Source: Chitinophagales bacterium (GTDB lineage: Bacteria; Bacteroidota; Bacteroidia; Chitinophagales; Saprospiraceae). From it: a stretch of 39,229 bases of DNA. The translations under genes were made by a program, and so were the position numbers. This document shows, piece by piece, positions 8,226 to 15,442 of this stretch. The notes under the pieces are model-generated. The model was not told where the DNA came from. It did no database searches and worked only from the letters and a program-made list of their open reading frames with translations. Positions within the stretch are counted from its first letter, which is position 1. Each line of letters begins with the position of its first letter. The stretch covers positions 1,779-41,007 of the forward strand of contig JAAFJN010000026.1 in NCBI GenBank assembly GCA_013298845.1, given 5' to 3'.

Positions 8226-9446
8226 ATGAACAAAATCTTACTCCCTTTGCTCTGCGCCGCCGCGCTGGTGGTTTCGGCCTCCTTTCGTACCCCCGCGCCC
8301 CAAGTGCATTCCTGCGCCCCGGAATGGGGCTTTTTTGGCCATAAACGCATCAATCGGATGGCAGTAATGACCCTGCCTCCCCAAATGATGGTTTTTTTTA
8401 AACCCAATATTGATTACCTCACCGACCACGCCGCCGACCCCGATATGCGCCGCTACGCCGTCAATTGGGAAGCACCCCGCCATTATATTGACCTCGACGA
8501 GTACCAGGTGGCCGGTAAAGATTACGACTTGCTCTGGATTGATGCCCTGCTGAATAATTGCCAGATCAAAGGCGTTTCGGTCGCGGGCGATACCCTCCTG
8601 CTGTACAACAAAGCCCGCCGGGACACGGCCAGCGCCGCCGCGCAGGATGCCTGGAAATCGTATTTTTTTAAAGAAGTCATGTGGCGTTTTTCCTCCGACG
8701 ACAAAACCCTCAACGCCGATTCGCTCAGCGCGTTTGTGCGCCGACAAGGCATGGACGTTCCGGCTTTTACCACCGTTTTTTTTACCGAAACCCTCTCGGC
8801 GCACGGTATTTTGCCCTGGAACCTGCAACAAATGCAAAAGCGGCTCACCAATGCTTTTCGGGAAAAAGACAGTAAATTGATCCTGAAAATTTGCGCGGAT
8901 ATTGGCCATTATATCGGCGACGCGCACGTGCCCCTGCACACCACGAGCAACTACAACGGCCAAAAAACCAACCAATACGGCATTCACGGTTTTTGGGAAA
9001 GCCGGATTCCCGAATTGTTTGCCGATGCGTCGTACGATTATTTTGTGGGAAAACCCGAATACATCGAACGGCCTTCCACCTATTTTTGGAACGTTATTTT
9101 TGAAAGCCACAAATTGGTGGACAGCGTATTGTCCATCGAATGGGCGCTGCGGTCGGCCATTAGCGCCGATCAACAAATTTGCCCCGATGTCCGGCAGGGC
9201 AAACAAGTGCTCACCCAATGCCGCGAATTTGCGGCCGCGTACCAGGCCAATATGCGCGGTATGGTCGAACGCCGCATGGTCGCCGCTATTCACGCGGTGG
9301 CCTCGTCGTGGTATTCGGCCTGGTTGGACGCCGGTTCGCCCGATTTAACCGAAATGGACGTAAAACCCGCCCTCGCCACGGACGAGGAGGAGTTGAAGCA
9401 GAAATTTGAAAATGGTAAGATATTGGGTAGGCCGGAGGAGCATTAG
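8226..9446 (+). CDS. Secreted zinc-dependent phospholipase C / S1-P1 nuclease-like enzyme
   Basis: 406 aa. The start at 8226 is chosen because it opens a signal peptide (MNKILLPLLCAAALVVSASF); the 32 codons upstream cover promoter sequence. The mature protein opens with WGFFGHKRINRMAV (W34, H39), the N-terminal Trp/His zinc-ligand region of this fold. Further ligand candidates are DHAADPD (~67-73), HYIDLDEY (~86-93) and HYIGDAHVPLHTTSNYNG plus HGFWE (~225-260). These trinuclear zinc enzymes hydrolyse phosphodiesters in phospholipids or single-stranded nucleic acid; the substrate cannot be assigned. The Bacteroidota family is usually annotated as zinc-dependent phospholipase C. Probably periplasmic or secreted; no T9SS tail is visible. 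Confidence 0.85.
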   Translation: MNKILLPLLCAAALVVSASFRTPAPQVHSCAPEWGFFGHKRINRMAVMTLPPQMMVFFKPNIDYLTDHAADPDMRRYAVNWEAPRHYIDLDEYQVAGKDYDLLWIDALLNNCQIKGVSVAGDTLLLYNKARRDTASAAAQDAWKSYFFKEVMWRFSSDDKTLNADSLSAFVRRQGMDVPAFTTVFFTETLSAHGILPWNLQQMQKRLTNAFREKDSKLILKICADIGHYIGDAHVPLHTTSNYNGQKTNQYGIHGFWESRIPELFADASYDYFVGKPEYIERPSTYFWNVIFESHKLVDSVLSIEWALRSAISADQQICPDVRQGKQVLTQCREFAAAYQANMRGMVERRMVAAIHAVASSWYSAWLDAGSPDLTEMDVKPALATDEEELKQKFENGKILGRPEEH

Positions 9447-9467
9447 TGGTGGCTCCGGTATTTAATG

Positions 9468-9576
9468 GGACACGGATGTTCACGGATTGGACACGGATGC
9501 TCACGGATATTTTGTTGCTCTGAAAAAATCTTAAAAATCCATAAAATCCGTGTCCAATCCGTGGAAATCCGTGTCC
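9468..9576. repeat. Long inverted repeat with 31-bp arms
   Basis: The left arm 9468-9498 and right arm 9546-9576 match as an inverted repeat over 31 bp with two mismatches; the innermost 18 bp (CACGGATTGGACACGGAT) match perfectly. The arms are themselves built from repeats of ACACGGAT/TCACGGAT. The 47-bp loop contains AAAAATCTTAAAAAT, whose reverse complement resembles the loop core of the heptamer element at 6701-7008. No coding potential is seen. The rest of the 437-bp gap 9447-9883 holds the operon promoter and leader and no gene. Confidence 0.8.
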
Positions 9577-9678
9577 AATGGCGTCGCGGTAAAAACCAGC
9601 GGTTGAGCAATGACTTCAATTATGGTACTGTGTGTTTTATAAAAAATGATGAAAATTGTTAAATATTGAGGCCGGGGT

Positions 9679-9708
9679 TTTGATATGTGAAATTCGTTCG
9701 TATATTTG
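9679..9708 (+). promoter_or_regulatory. Strong Bacteroidota promoter upstream of the ABC-3C-like operon
   Basis: TTTG (9679-9682), 18-bp spacer, then TATATTTG (9701-9708), matching the TTTG-N17..20-TAnnTTTG pattern. It implies a ~170-nt 5' leader before the ATG at 9884. The leader contains a short hairpin, AAGGCT-G-AGCCTT at 9735-9747. Confidence 0.6.
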
Positions 9709-9883
9709 TGGGCTAAAGATTGTGAACTACTTGCAAGGCTGAGCCTTTATTTGCTTTTCCGATGGTGTGTGGAGTGTGTTTTTTTATGACTTCTGGGTGA
9801 TTGGTGTTTTTTAGGAAAGGGTAGGTATTGGTCGGTGGGGTGGGTTAGTGCAATGTTTTGAAGTAAAATATAAAAAATATACT

Positions 9884-10807
9884 ATGTTTATTACGAATTT
9901 TGGAACTTTTGATGGCAATTCTTGGGAGAGTGTTTGCCAAATATGTTTTAAACAAAAATACGGTGATGAATATAGCGAGGTCAAAGCATCTTCACCTGGC
10001 GATCATGGAATTGAAGGTTTTACTCGCTCTGGAAAAGTATTCCAATGCTACTGCCCAAATGATAATTACAACTCTGATAAGTTGTATGAGGAGCAAAGAG
10101 ATAAGATTACGAAAGATTTGGGCAAATTGAAAATTTTTGAAAAACAGATAAAATTGTTGCTTGGAGATATTAAAATCAAACAATGGATATTTGTTACTCC
10201 CAAAATTGATAAAAATGAATTGATAAAACATTGTACTTCAAAAACTATTGAGTTTAGGCGAGTATCATCAGAAGTACTAGATAAGGATTTTGAAGTATTA
10301 GCACAGGACGCAGAATTCTTGTTGCCTCACCTGCAGGTTGCTTTAAAAGAAGTTAGCCCCAAAGTTTTATTTGCTGGTACTGCAGCAGACGAAGATAAAA
10401 TTAATTATAAAAACACCGAGAGTTCTTTAGTAGATAATTCTAATCGAAAGCACAGACAGCGATTAGAGAATAATAATGTCCTAAAGATAGAGCAAAAAGT
10501 TGATAATTTAACTGATAAAACAATAAAAAATTTTCTAGATGGAAAAGAGGTTTTGCAAAATTGGTACAACGTTTTCCCTTCTGAATACGAAAGATTTATA
10601 AAGATAGTAAGTCAAGTTGAAGAAAAGGTTGAAGAAGAGTGCTTATTTACAACATCAAATTATAATGAAAGATACAAAGATATTCAAGAAATGCTTGAAG
10701 AAAAGCTCCAAAACAGTTTTCCTGATTTAGATACAATTATGGTTACAGATTTAGCAAATCATGTAATCGCTGACTGGATTTTAAGGTGTCCTTTAAACTT
10801 TGAATGA
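9884..10807 (+). CDS. Nuclease-like effector component of an ABC-3C-type system
   Basis: 307 aa from the ATG at 9884 (MFITNFGTFDGNSWESV); a GTG 12 codons earlier is possible but less natural. Residues ~10-70 resemble a restriction-endonuclease (PD-(D/E)xK) core: a helix with the W-E pair, EVKASSPGDHGIEGF with the acidic D-x-x-IE pair, then GKVFQCYCP where a classical enzyme has (E/Q)xK. Here the lysine position is tyrosine. Residues ~60-170 continue as a mixed alpha/beta region (KQWIFVTPKIDK), and ~170-307 are mostly charged helix ending in WILRCPLNFE. The next gene begins 1 nt after the stop. AT content and codon use are unlike the surrounding core genes. In ABC-3C systems the first gene carries the effector. 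Assignment is from gene order and motif pattern; catalytic activity is uncertain. Confidence 0.55.
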   Translation: MFITNFGTFDGNSWESVCQICFKQKYGDEYSEVKASSPGDHGIEGFTRSGKVFQCYCPNDNYNSDKLYEEQRDKITKDLGKLKIFEKQIKLLLGDIKIKQWIFVTPKIDKNELIKHCTSKTIEFRRVSSEVLDKDFEVLAQDAEFLLPHLQVALKEVSPKVLFAGTAADEDKINYKNTESSLVDNSNRKHRQRLENNNVLKIEQKVDNLTDKTIKNFLDGKEVLQNWYNVFPSEYERFIKIVSQVEEKVEEECLFTTSNYNERYKDIQEMLEEKLQNSFPDLDTIMVTDLANHVIADWILRCPLNFE

Positions 10808-10808
10808 T

Positions 10809-11288
10809 ATGATTGATTATAACTTTAAAAATATTACTTTTCATAAACGCCCTATACCGGTTCAACCAGAGTATAGGCCGGTATATAAGATTGCGCAAAT
10901 AGTAATTGGGCTAAAGAAAAGCTGTAGAAAAAACAAGGCATCTCTGCCACTTCTTCATCTTTTTTCTTGGGCTTTAAAATCAAATGAAAATGAGAAACTG
11001 ATTCTTGATTACCTTGAATCCCCAAGTAATACCTTACTGGAAATTTGGAATTTTGAGCCATCTTTAAATCGTGCATTACATTTCGCCCAGGCCGAGAACT
11101 TGATAGCGATGGTATTGCCACAGGGACATTATGTTTTAACAGAGAAAGGTCATAAATTTGCTGACGTGTTAATTGAAGATAATTTTGTTCTTTTACAAGA
11201 AAAAGCGTTTTTTAATTCAATAAAATATTCAATTACGGAAACATTAATTCAAGATATTTCCAAAAAATGGTCAAATTCCAATGCTTAA
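10809..11288 (+). CDS. ABC-3C middle component-like small protein
   Basis: 159 aa from the ATG at 10809, 1 nt after the preceding stop; a TTG at 10800 overlapping the first gene is an alternative. The protein is small and mostly helical, with a probable winged-helix core: the helix-rich segment KIAQIVIGLKKSC...SLPLLHLFSWAL, then a second helical pair, then ALHFAQAENLIAMVLPQGHYVLTEKGHKFADVL, where the strand-turn-strand ahead of LTEKG looks like a wing. ABC-3C systems have a short middle component of this kind between effector and ATPase, proposed to link the two. Its last 8 nt overlap the ATPase gene. No separate function can be read. Confidence 0.55.
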   Translation: MIDYNFKNITFHKRPIPVQPEYRPVYKIAQIVIGLKKSCRKNKASLPLLHLFSWALKSNENEKLILDYLESPSNTLLEIWNFEPSLNRALHFAQAENLIAMVLPQGHYVLTEKGHKFADVLIEDNFVLLQEKAFFNSIKYSITETLIQDISKKWSNSNA

Positions 11289-13326
11289 AGTTAGAGCAAT
11301 AAAGATTGAGGTTAATACTAATCATGGACCTTTTGGTGCAGAATATAAATTCACTAATGGGTTAAATATTATTAGGGCTGATAACACGACGGGTAAAAGT
11401 ACCTTATTTCAAGCAATTTTGTATGGGTTAGGCATGGAACAATTACTTGATGGACAAAATGAAAAAACAATGCAAGCTGTATTAAAAGATACTGTTGAAT
11501 ATCCGTCTAATGAATTCCACTATGTTATATCATCGTTCGTTTATTTAGAAATTGAAAACAAAGAAATAATTACAACCAGACGAAGCGTAAAACAAGAGGG
11601 CAGAAGCGGTAAGTTAATTGATGTCTTTAGTGGAAGTTTGATAGTAAATCAAGAAAAAGATTTGCCCGTCAGACCAATGTATGTTCATGATCCTGGGGGA
11701 GCAAGCAATGAGTTATATGGGTTTCATGCTTTTTTGGAAGAATTTTTTAATTGGAAGTTGCCTGAAGTGCCAACTACCTCGGGAGATTTAAGAAAATTGT
11801 ATATACAATCAATTTTCCCATCTTTCATAATTGAACAAAAATCAGGGTGGTCTGACTTTTTAGCAACAGTTCCGTTTTTAGGGTTGAGAAATGTAAAAAA
11901 TAGATTGGTTGAATTTCTACTTGGGTTAGACGTTTTTGATTTAGAAATAAAAAAGCAAGAACTACTTCAACGAAAACAAATAATTGTTAATAAATGGAAA
12001 AATTTGCATAGACAAACTCTACTTTCATGCGAAAAAGGTGGTGTAAATATTGATAATTTATCAGATTATCCTGAAGTTTTAAGCCAAGTAACACCAATTA
12101 GATTTTATATGCTGAAAAAAGAGAATAATATTTCTTTAATTGATTACTACGATGAAGAAAAACTTGAATTATCTATTTTGGAAGAACAGCCTATAAAATT
12201 CAGTAAGCAAAAGGATATTGAACTTATACAGGTTAAATTAAAAGAGGCTGAAGAAAAACTAGAAAAAGTGTCAATTGCTTTTGACATGGTATCAACCGAA
12301 ATAAGCCTCGAAAAGAGAAAGTTAGATAAATACCAAAGGCAATTGATCGAAGTTGAGGATGAATTAATTAAAAATAAAGGTGCTAAGAAGGTTTACGAAT
12401 TAGGTTCAAATATACCCATCCGACTGGCAGATGGTATCTGTCCAACTTGTAATCAAGAGGTAAAAGATACCCTTTTACCGCAGGAGTTAGAGCAAACCCC
12501 AATGAGAATTGATGAAAATATTAAATATTTAGAGGCTCAAAAGAGAATGATTGTTGCCTACCTAAATGCTCACAAAGACAGCATAAATAAAAAAACGAGA
12601 TTGTATAACAACTATAATTTGTTGATGAATGAAGATTTAAGGCCAACAATTAGGAATTTGAAAAGGGAGCTAGTTGAAGACATAAGAACACCATCTGAAA
12701 TTGAAATAGAGAAAAAACTAAAATATCGAGCAAGAGTCAAATTTTATGGCGAACTAATTGAGGAACTCTTTGGCTATGTTTCAGATTTTCAGGAATTATC
12801 TGACTCTTGGGCAAAGATTTTGAATGAAATAGAACGAACTCCAAAGGATTCGTTTAGCAGAATAGACAAGCAAAAGATGCAACTATTTGAGGAGAGCTTT
12901 AAAAGATTAGTTTCTAAATTTGGATATAGAAGCAAACCTCCAAATGCAATAAAAATATCTTTGGATAGTTATTTGCCAGAAATTCAAGGCGATCAAATGA
13001 GATATAATATTAGGTTTGATAGTTCGGCAAGCGACTTAATACGTTCTATTTGGGCATATACATGTTCTTTCTTGAATGTTTCTGATGGCTTTCCTAATAA
13101 CACCAATCACCCAAGGTTCTTAGCATTTGATGAACCTGCACAACAGAATATGGCAAACGCTGATTTTAGGAGTTTTTTACAGGAACTATCAAACTACAAA
13201 AATTGTCAAATTTTAGTATTCGCTTCTTTTAATCAATCACAGGAGTTATACGAGGAAACTACGAAAGGAATTGATTTTACATTACATTGGATAAAAGAAA
13301 GGTTGATAAAGCCTTTAGATGTGTAA
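11281..13326 (+). CDS. SMC/Rad50-like ABC ATPase of an ABC-3C-type system
   Basis: 681 aa. The N-terminal half-domain has GLNIIRADNTTGKST, with Walker A at ~34-41. A long coiled-coil region (~220-370 and ~400-560) is interrupted near residue 386 by CPTCNQEV, a zinc-hook-like CxxC at the turn. The C-terminal half-domain holds a degenerate signature (SSASDLIRSIWAY, ~580) and Walker B plus glutamate in RFLAFDEPAQQ (~612-622), then a D-loop-like NADFRSF and QILVFASFNQSQE. This is the arrangement of SMC/Rad50/RecN-type ATPases that sense or remodel DNA. The start overlaps the previous gene by 8 nt, so translation is coupled. The whole operon is AT-rich and probably horizontally acquired. It is an ATPase with high confidence; ABC-3C membership is inferred from the operon. 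Confidence 0.8.
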   Translation: MLKVRAIKIEVNTNHGPFGAEYKFTNGLNIIRADNTTGKSTLFQAILYGLGMEQLLDGQNEKTMQAVLKDTVEYPSNEFHYVISSFVYLEIENKEIITTRRSVKQEGRSGKLIDVFSGSLIVNQEKDLPVRPMYVHDPGGASNELYGFHAFLEEFFNWKLPEVPTTSGDLRKLYIQSIFPSFIIEQKSGWSDFLATVPFLGLRNVKNRLVEFLLGLDVFDLEIKKQELLQRKQIIVNKWKNLHRQTLLSCEKGGVNIDNLSDYPEVLSQVTPIRFYMLKKENNISLIDYYDEEKLELSILEEQPIKFSKQKDIELIQVKLKEAEEKLEKVSIAFDMVSTEISLEKRKLDKYQRQLIEVEDELIKNKGAKKVYELGSNIPIRLADGICPTCNQEVKDTLLPQELEQTPMRIDENIKYLEAQKRMIVAYLNAHKDSINKKTRLYNNYNLLMNEDLRPTIRNLKRELVEDIRTPSEIEIEKKLKYRARVKFYGELIEELFGYVSDFQELSDSWAKILNEIERTPKDSFSRIDKQKMQLFEESFKRLVSKFGYRSKPPNAIKISLDSYLPEIQGDQMRYNIRFDSSASDLIRSIWAYTCSFLNVSDGFPNNTNHPRFLAFDEPAQQNMANADFRSFLQELSNYKNCQILVFASFNQSQELYEETTKGIDFTLHWIKERLIKPLDV

Positions 13327-13340
13327 ATCGCCCAACTATC

Positions 13341-13387
13341 GCGTCCTTGCCACCCGCTCGCTAAGCGCGGCGGTGTGACAAGGACGC
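13341..13387. repeat. Hairpin between the ATPase gene and the DUF4844-like gene
   Basis: GCGTCCTTG (13341-13349) and CAAGGACGC (13379-13387) form a perfect 9-bp outer stem. The 29 nt between can fold further with bulges (CACC/GGTG, CGC/GCG). It is GC-rich in an AT-rich setting. It may end the ABC-3C transcript, but there is no T run. Confidence 0.6.
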
Positions 13388-13405
13388 AATCATTCAACAA
13401 CATCA

Positions 13406-13846
13406 ATGAAACCACTCTCAAACATATTCTTTGTACTGTTTTTACTCCTTTTCACAGGTTGTGGACAGGGCCAAATAAAAACACCAGCAACCGCAATGGC
13501 AAAATTTGAGGAATTCAAAAGAAAAGAAAAATTTGTTCAAGACAACACGTTATTCTATCCGGGAATTGGCGACCCAACGTTAAAACCAATTCTGACAGAA
13601 AAAATAAATCTTGTTGCCGACGACTTCAAAATGCTTGCGGACAAAGGAACCGCAACCGACAAAGACTACCAAAATGCCATAAAAAATGGACTTGACCGGT
13701 TTGCTGATCTTTACATTAACCTTGACACCGAAGACCGTGAACGCGTGTGCCATTACTTCGAGGAACTCATGGATATTGTTGGTCTTGAAAGTTCAGGGGG
13801 ACATTTGAATGATTTTATGTACGGTTTTGACCCGACAAAAAAGTGA
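13406..13846 (+). CDS. DUF4844-like lipoprotein
   Basis: 146 aa. The N-terminus MKPLSNIFFVLFLLLFTGCGQ is a lipoprotein signal with a lipobox-like FTGC (Cys19), so the protein is probably membrane-anchored in the periplasm. The rest matches my recollection of DUF4844: a helix KFEEFKRKEKF, YPGIGDPTLKPILTEKIN, a central helix, then LDTEDRERVCHYFEELMDIVGLESSGG and FMYGFDP at the end. The function of the family is unknown. It sits alone between the ABC-3C-like operon and a tandem-repeat block, with hairpins on both sides, as expected for accessory DNA. Small single-domain genes like this in variable islands are often immunity or accessory proteins, but nothing here proves that. Confidence 0.7.
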   Translation: MKPLSNIFFVLFLLLFTGCGQGQIKTPATAMAKFEEFKRKEKFVQDNTLFYPGIGDPTLKPILTEKINLVADDFKMLADKGTATDKDYQNAIKNGLDRFADLYINLDTEDRERVCHYFEELMDIVGLESSGGHLNDFMYGFDPTKK

Positions 13847-13927
13847 TAAGCGTGCGTTTACGTACCTGCGTCCTCACGGAAAACGCAGCAAGTAACCCAC
13901 ACCTCAAAACACGCATAAAGCGCCGCT

Positions 13928-14094
13928 CATGTGGCTTTGTCTTTCAGAAGGAATCTACGGGGTCGAAATATTGGGTAAAAAGAGGGAAGAGAAAGAAGTG
14001 GCCATTTCGCACTTTGAGTACGCACACCGCCTTTTGTGGTATTTTATGCAAAATCCAATGTCAATAGATTCCTTCTGAATGACAAAGCCACATG
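13928..14094. mobile_element. MITE-like inverted-repeat element inside the 259-bp unit (copy 1)
   Basis: A 30-bp arm at 13928-13957 (begins CATGTGGCTTTGTC) is the inverted repeat of 14065-14094 with one mismatch, enclosing ~107 bp. The same structure lies at 14187-14353 in copy 2, and a left arm alone at 14446-14475 in copy 3. Non-coding with terminal inverted repeats fits a miniature mobile element or palindromic repeat. No target-site duplication was identified and no transposase is in the window. Confidence 0.5.
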
Positions 14095-14186
14095 ACCGTG
14101 TTTTTTGCCTGTTAAGTAGGCCGGGAAACTTTAAATAATACGCTTATAAAGTAACCCTTACCACAAAACACACATAAAGCGCCGCT

Positions 14187-14353
14187 CGTGTGGCTTTGTC
14201 TTTCAGAAGGAATCTATGGGATCGAAATATTGGGTAAAAAGAGGGAAGAGAAAGAAGTGACCATTTCGCACTTTGAGTACGCACACCGCCTTTTGTGGTA
14301 TTTTATGCAAAATCCAATGTCAATAGATTCCTTCTGAATGACAAAGCCACATG
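14187..14353. mobile_element. MITE-like inverted-repeat element (copy 2)
   Basis: This is the equivalent of 13928-14094 shifted by 259 bp, with arms at 14187-14216 and 14324-14353. The left arm carries a C-to-T-type difference (CGTGTGG instead of CATGTGG). It was duplicated with its flank rather than transposed independently, because the flanking ~92 bp are duplicated too. Confidence 0.5.
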
Positions 14354-14529
14354 ACCGTGTTTTTTGCCTGTTAAGTAGGCCGGGAAACTTTAAATAATAC
14401 GCTGATAAAGTAACCCACACCACAAAACACGCATAAAGCGCCGCTCATGTGGCTTTGTCTTTCAGAAGGAATCTACGGGATCGAAATATTGGGTAAAAGC
14501 GAGGCGTGAAAAGCGTGATGAGATAAATA

Positions 14530-14563
14530 CCCCGCTGCCGAACCGTTCGATTCGGCAGCGGGG
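14530..14563 (-). terminator. Hairpin terminator of the carbonic anhydrase gene
   Basis: CCCCGCTGCCGAA (14530-14542) and TTCGGCAGCGGGG (14551-14563) form a perfect 13-bp GC-rich stem with an 8-nt loop, 11 nt past the stop codon of the minus-strand gene. The tail on the minus strand is only weakly T-rich (TATTTATC). Confidence 0.7.
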
Positions 14564-14574
14564 CATATCGTTTT

Positions 14575-15225
14575 TTACAGGTCATCAAACTCGTACAAAG
14601 GATCTAAGTAATCTTTATGCGTCATTGTGCACAAATCTTTGATGATGCCATCTTGCAAACTATACACCCAGCCGTGTATGCTGGGGGATTGGTTGGCCTT
14701 CCAAGAACGTTGAACAATGCTGGTTTTGGCTAAGTTCAGGACCTGTTCCTGGACATTTAATTCAATTAATTTATTCAACCGGTCTTCCGGTTTCGTTTGG
14801 TAATCAATTGTATCTCGATGGGTGCGGTATACGTCTTTGATATTTCTGATCCATTTGTTGATCAGGTCATAATTATGCCTGGTCATGGCCGCCTTTACCC
14901 CGCCGCAGCCATAGTGGCCACAAACGATAATATGTTTGACTTTGAGGTGGTCAACGGCATATTCCAACACCGCCAATAAGTTCATATCGGTGTGAATAAC
15001 CATATTGGCGATGTTCCGATGCACAAAAATTTCACCCGGTTGTGTACCCGTGACCCGGTCGGCTGGCACCCGACTGTCACTGCACCCAATCCATAAAAAC
15101 TCCGGTTTTTGCACCTCGGCCAACCTTGAAAAATATTCAGGGTCTTCTTTTACGACATCAGAAGCCCATTTTTTGTTGTTTTCAATCAGTTTTTCTACGC
15201 TACTTAACTGCTGTTTGGATTTCAT
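14575..15225 (-). CDS. can: Beta-class carbonic anhydrase
   Basis: 216 aa from the ATG at 15225 (MKSKQQLSSVEKLI); the longer frame reaches into the ribD remnant region and is unlikely. It interconverts CO2 and bicarbonate in the cytoplasm. Zinc ligands and the catalytic dyad are visible: WIGCSDSRVPADRV gives the first Cys and the Asp/Arg dyad, and CGHYGCGGVKAAM gives the His and second Cys. The segment GEIFVHRNIANMV between them is also typical. Length is normal. A strong hairpin terminator follows. Upstream on the same strand is a remnant of the ribD 3' end, so this gene probably once directly followed ribD. Confidence 0.93.
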   Translation of the reverse strand: MKSKQQLSSVEKLIENNKKWASDVVKEDPEYFSRLAEVQKPEFLWIGCSDSRVPADRVTGTQPGEIFVHRNIANMVIHTDMNLLAVLEYAVDHLKVKHIIVCGHYGCGGVKAAMTRHNYDLINKWIRNIKDVYRTHRDTIDYQTKPEDRLNKLIELNVQEQVLNLAKTSIVQRSWKANQSPSIHGWVYSLQDGIIKDLCTMTHKDYLDPLYEFDDL

Positions 15226-15305
15226 ATATATGTTTGTTTGTAAAAATATTCGGCTAATTTGAACAACACCGCCAAAACCGCTGCAATGATACGGCATTTT
15301 TTACA

Positions 15306-15419
15306 TCAAAAAACATCCGTACCGGCTTTCACAAAATACCGCACCACATCCGCTCCGTACACCTCCGTTGTACGCCGGTGCAGCCCTTTCGGTAATCGGG
15401 GCGCAGCCACCCCGTCGCC
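15306..15419 (-). pseudogene. Remnant of the ribD 3' end
   Basis: The minus strand encodes GDGVAAPRLPKGLHRRTTEV and on to YGADVVRYF, the same as the end of the intact RibD (19379-19465 block), then VKAGTDVF and a stop at 15306. The nucleotide match covers 15333-15419 against 19379-19465, a constant offset of 4046 bp, with about four or five differences. The in-frame differences are mostly at silent third positions. Only the last ~38 codons are present, so it is not a functional gene. It lies 24 bp past the stop of the T9SS gene. Confidence 0.8.
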
Positions 15420-15442
15420 AATGTTTAATATTTCCCTAAAAA

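Larger units (their letters stand above)
13891..14498. repeat. 259-bp tandem repeat, two full copies and a partial third
   Basis: AGTAACCC recurs at 13891, 14150 and 14409, an exact 259-bp period. Copies 1 and 2 are nearly identical with a few substitutions. Copy 3 breaks off at about 14498. Together with the hairpins this fills the 728-bp gap between 13847 and 14574; no gene is supported there. The short open frames in the repeat look like chance. Confidence 0.9.

Noticed and set aside
8238-9293. 351-codon open frame on the minus strand
   Set aside because: It mirrors the phospholipase-like gene in reverse, has no family features and no promoter; high GC at third positions opens the opposite strand.
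13330-13395. Integron attC-like recombination site
   Set aside because: GCCCAAC plus a bulged hairpin resembles the 5' half of an attC, but no matching GTTRRRY box follows the second arm and no integrase or neighbouring cassette array is present.
13891-14423. Short coding genes in the tandem repeat
   Set aside because: The frames cross the palindromic arms, differ between copies and have no recognisable protein features.
15226-15297. N-terminal extension of carbonic anhydrase
   Set aside because: The extra 24 codons resemble no family N-terminus and overlap the likely promoter region; the ATG at 15225 is the better start.
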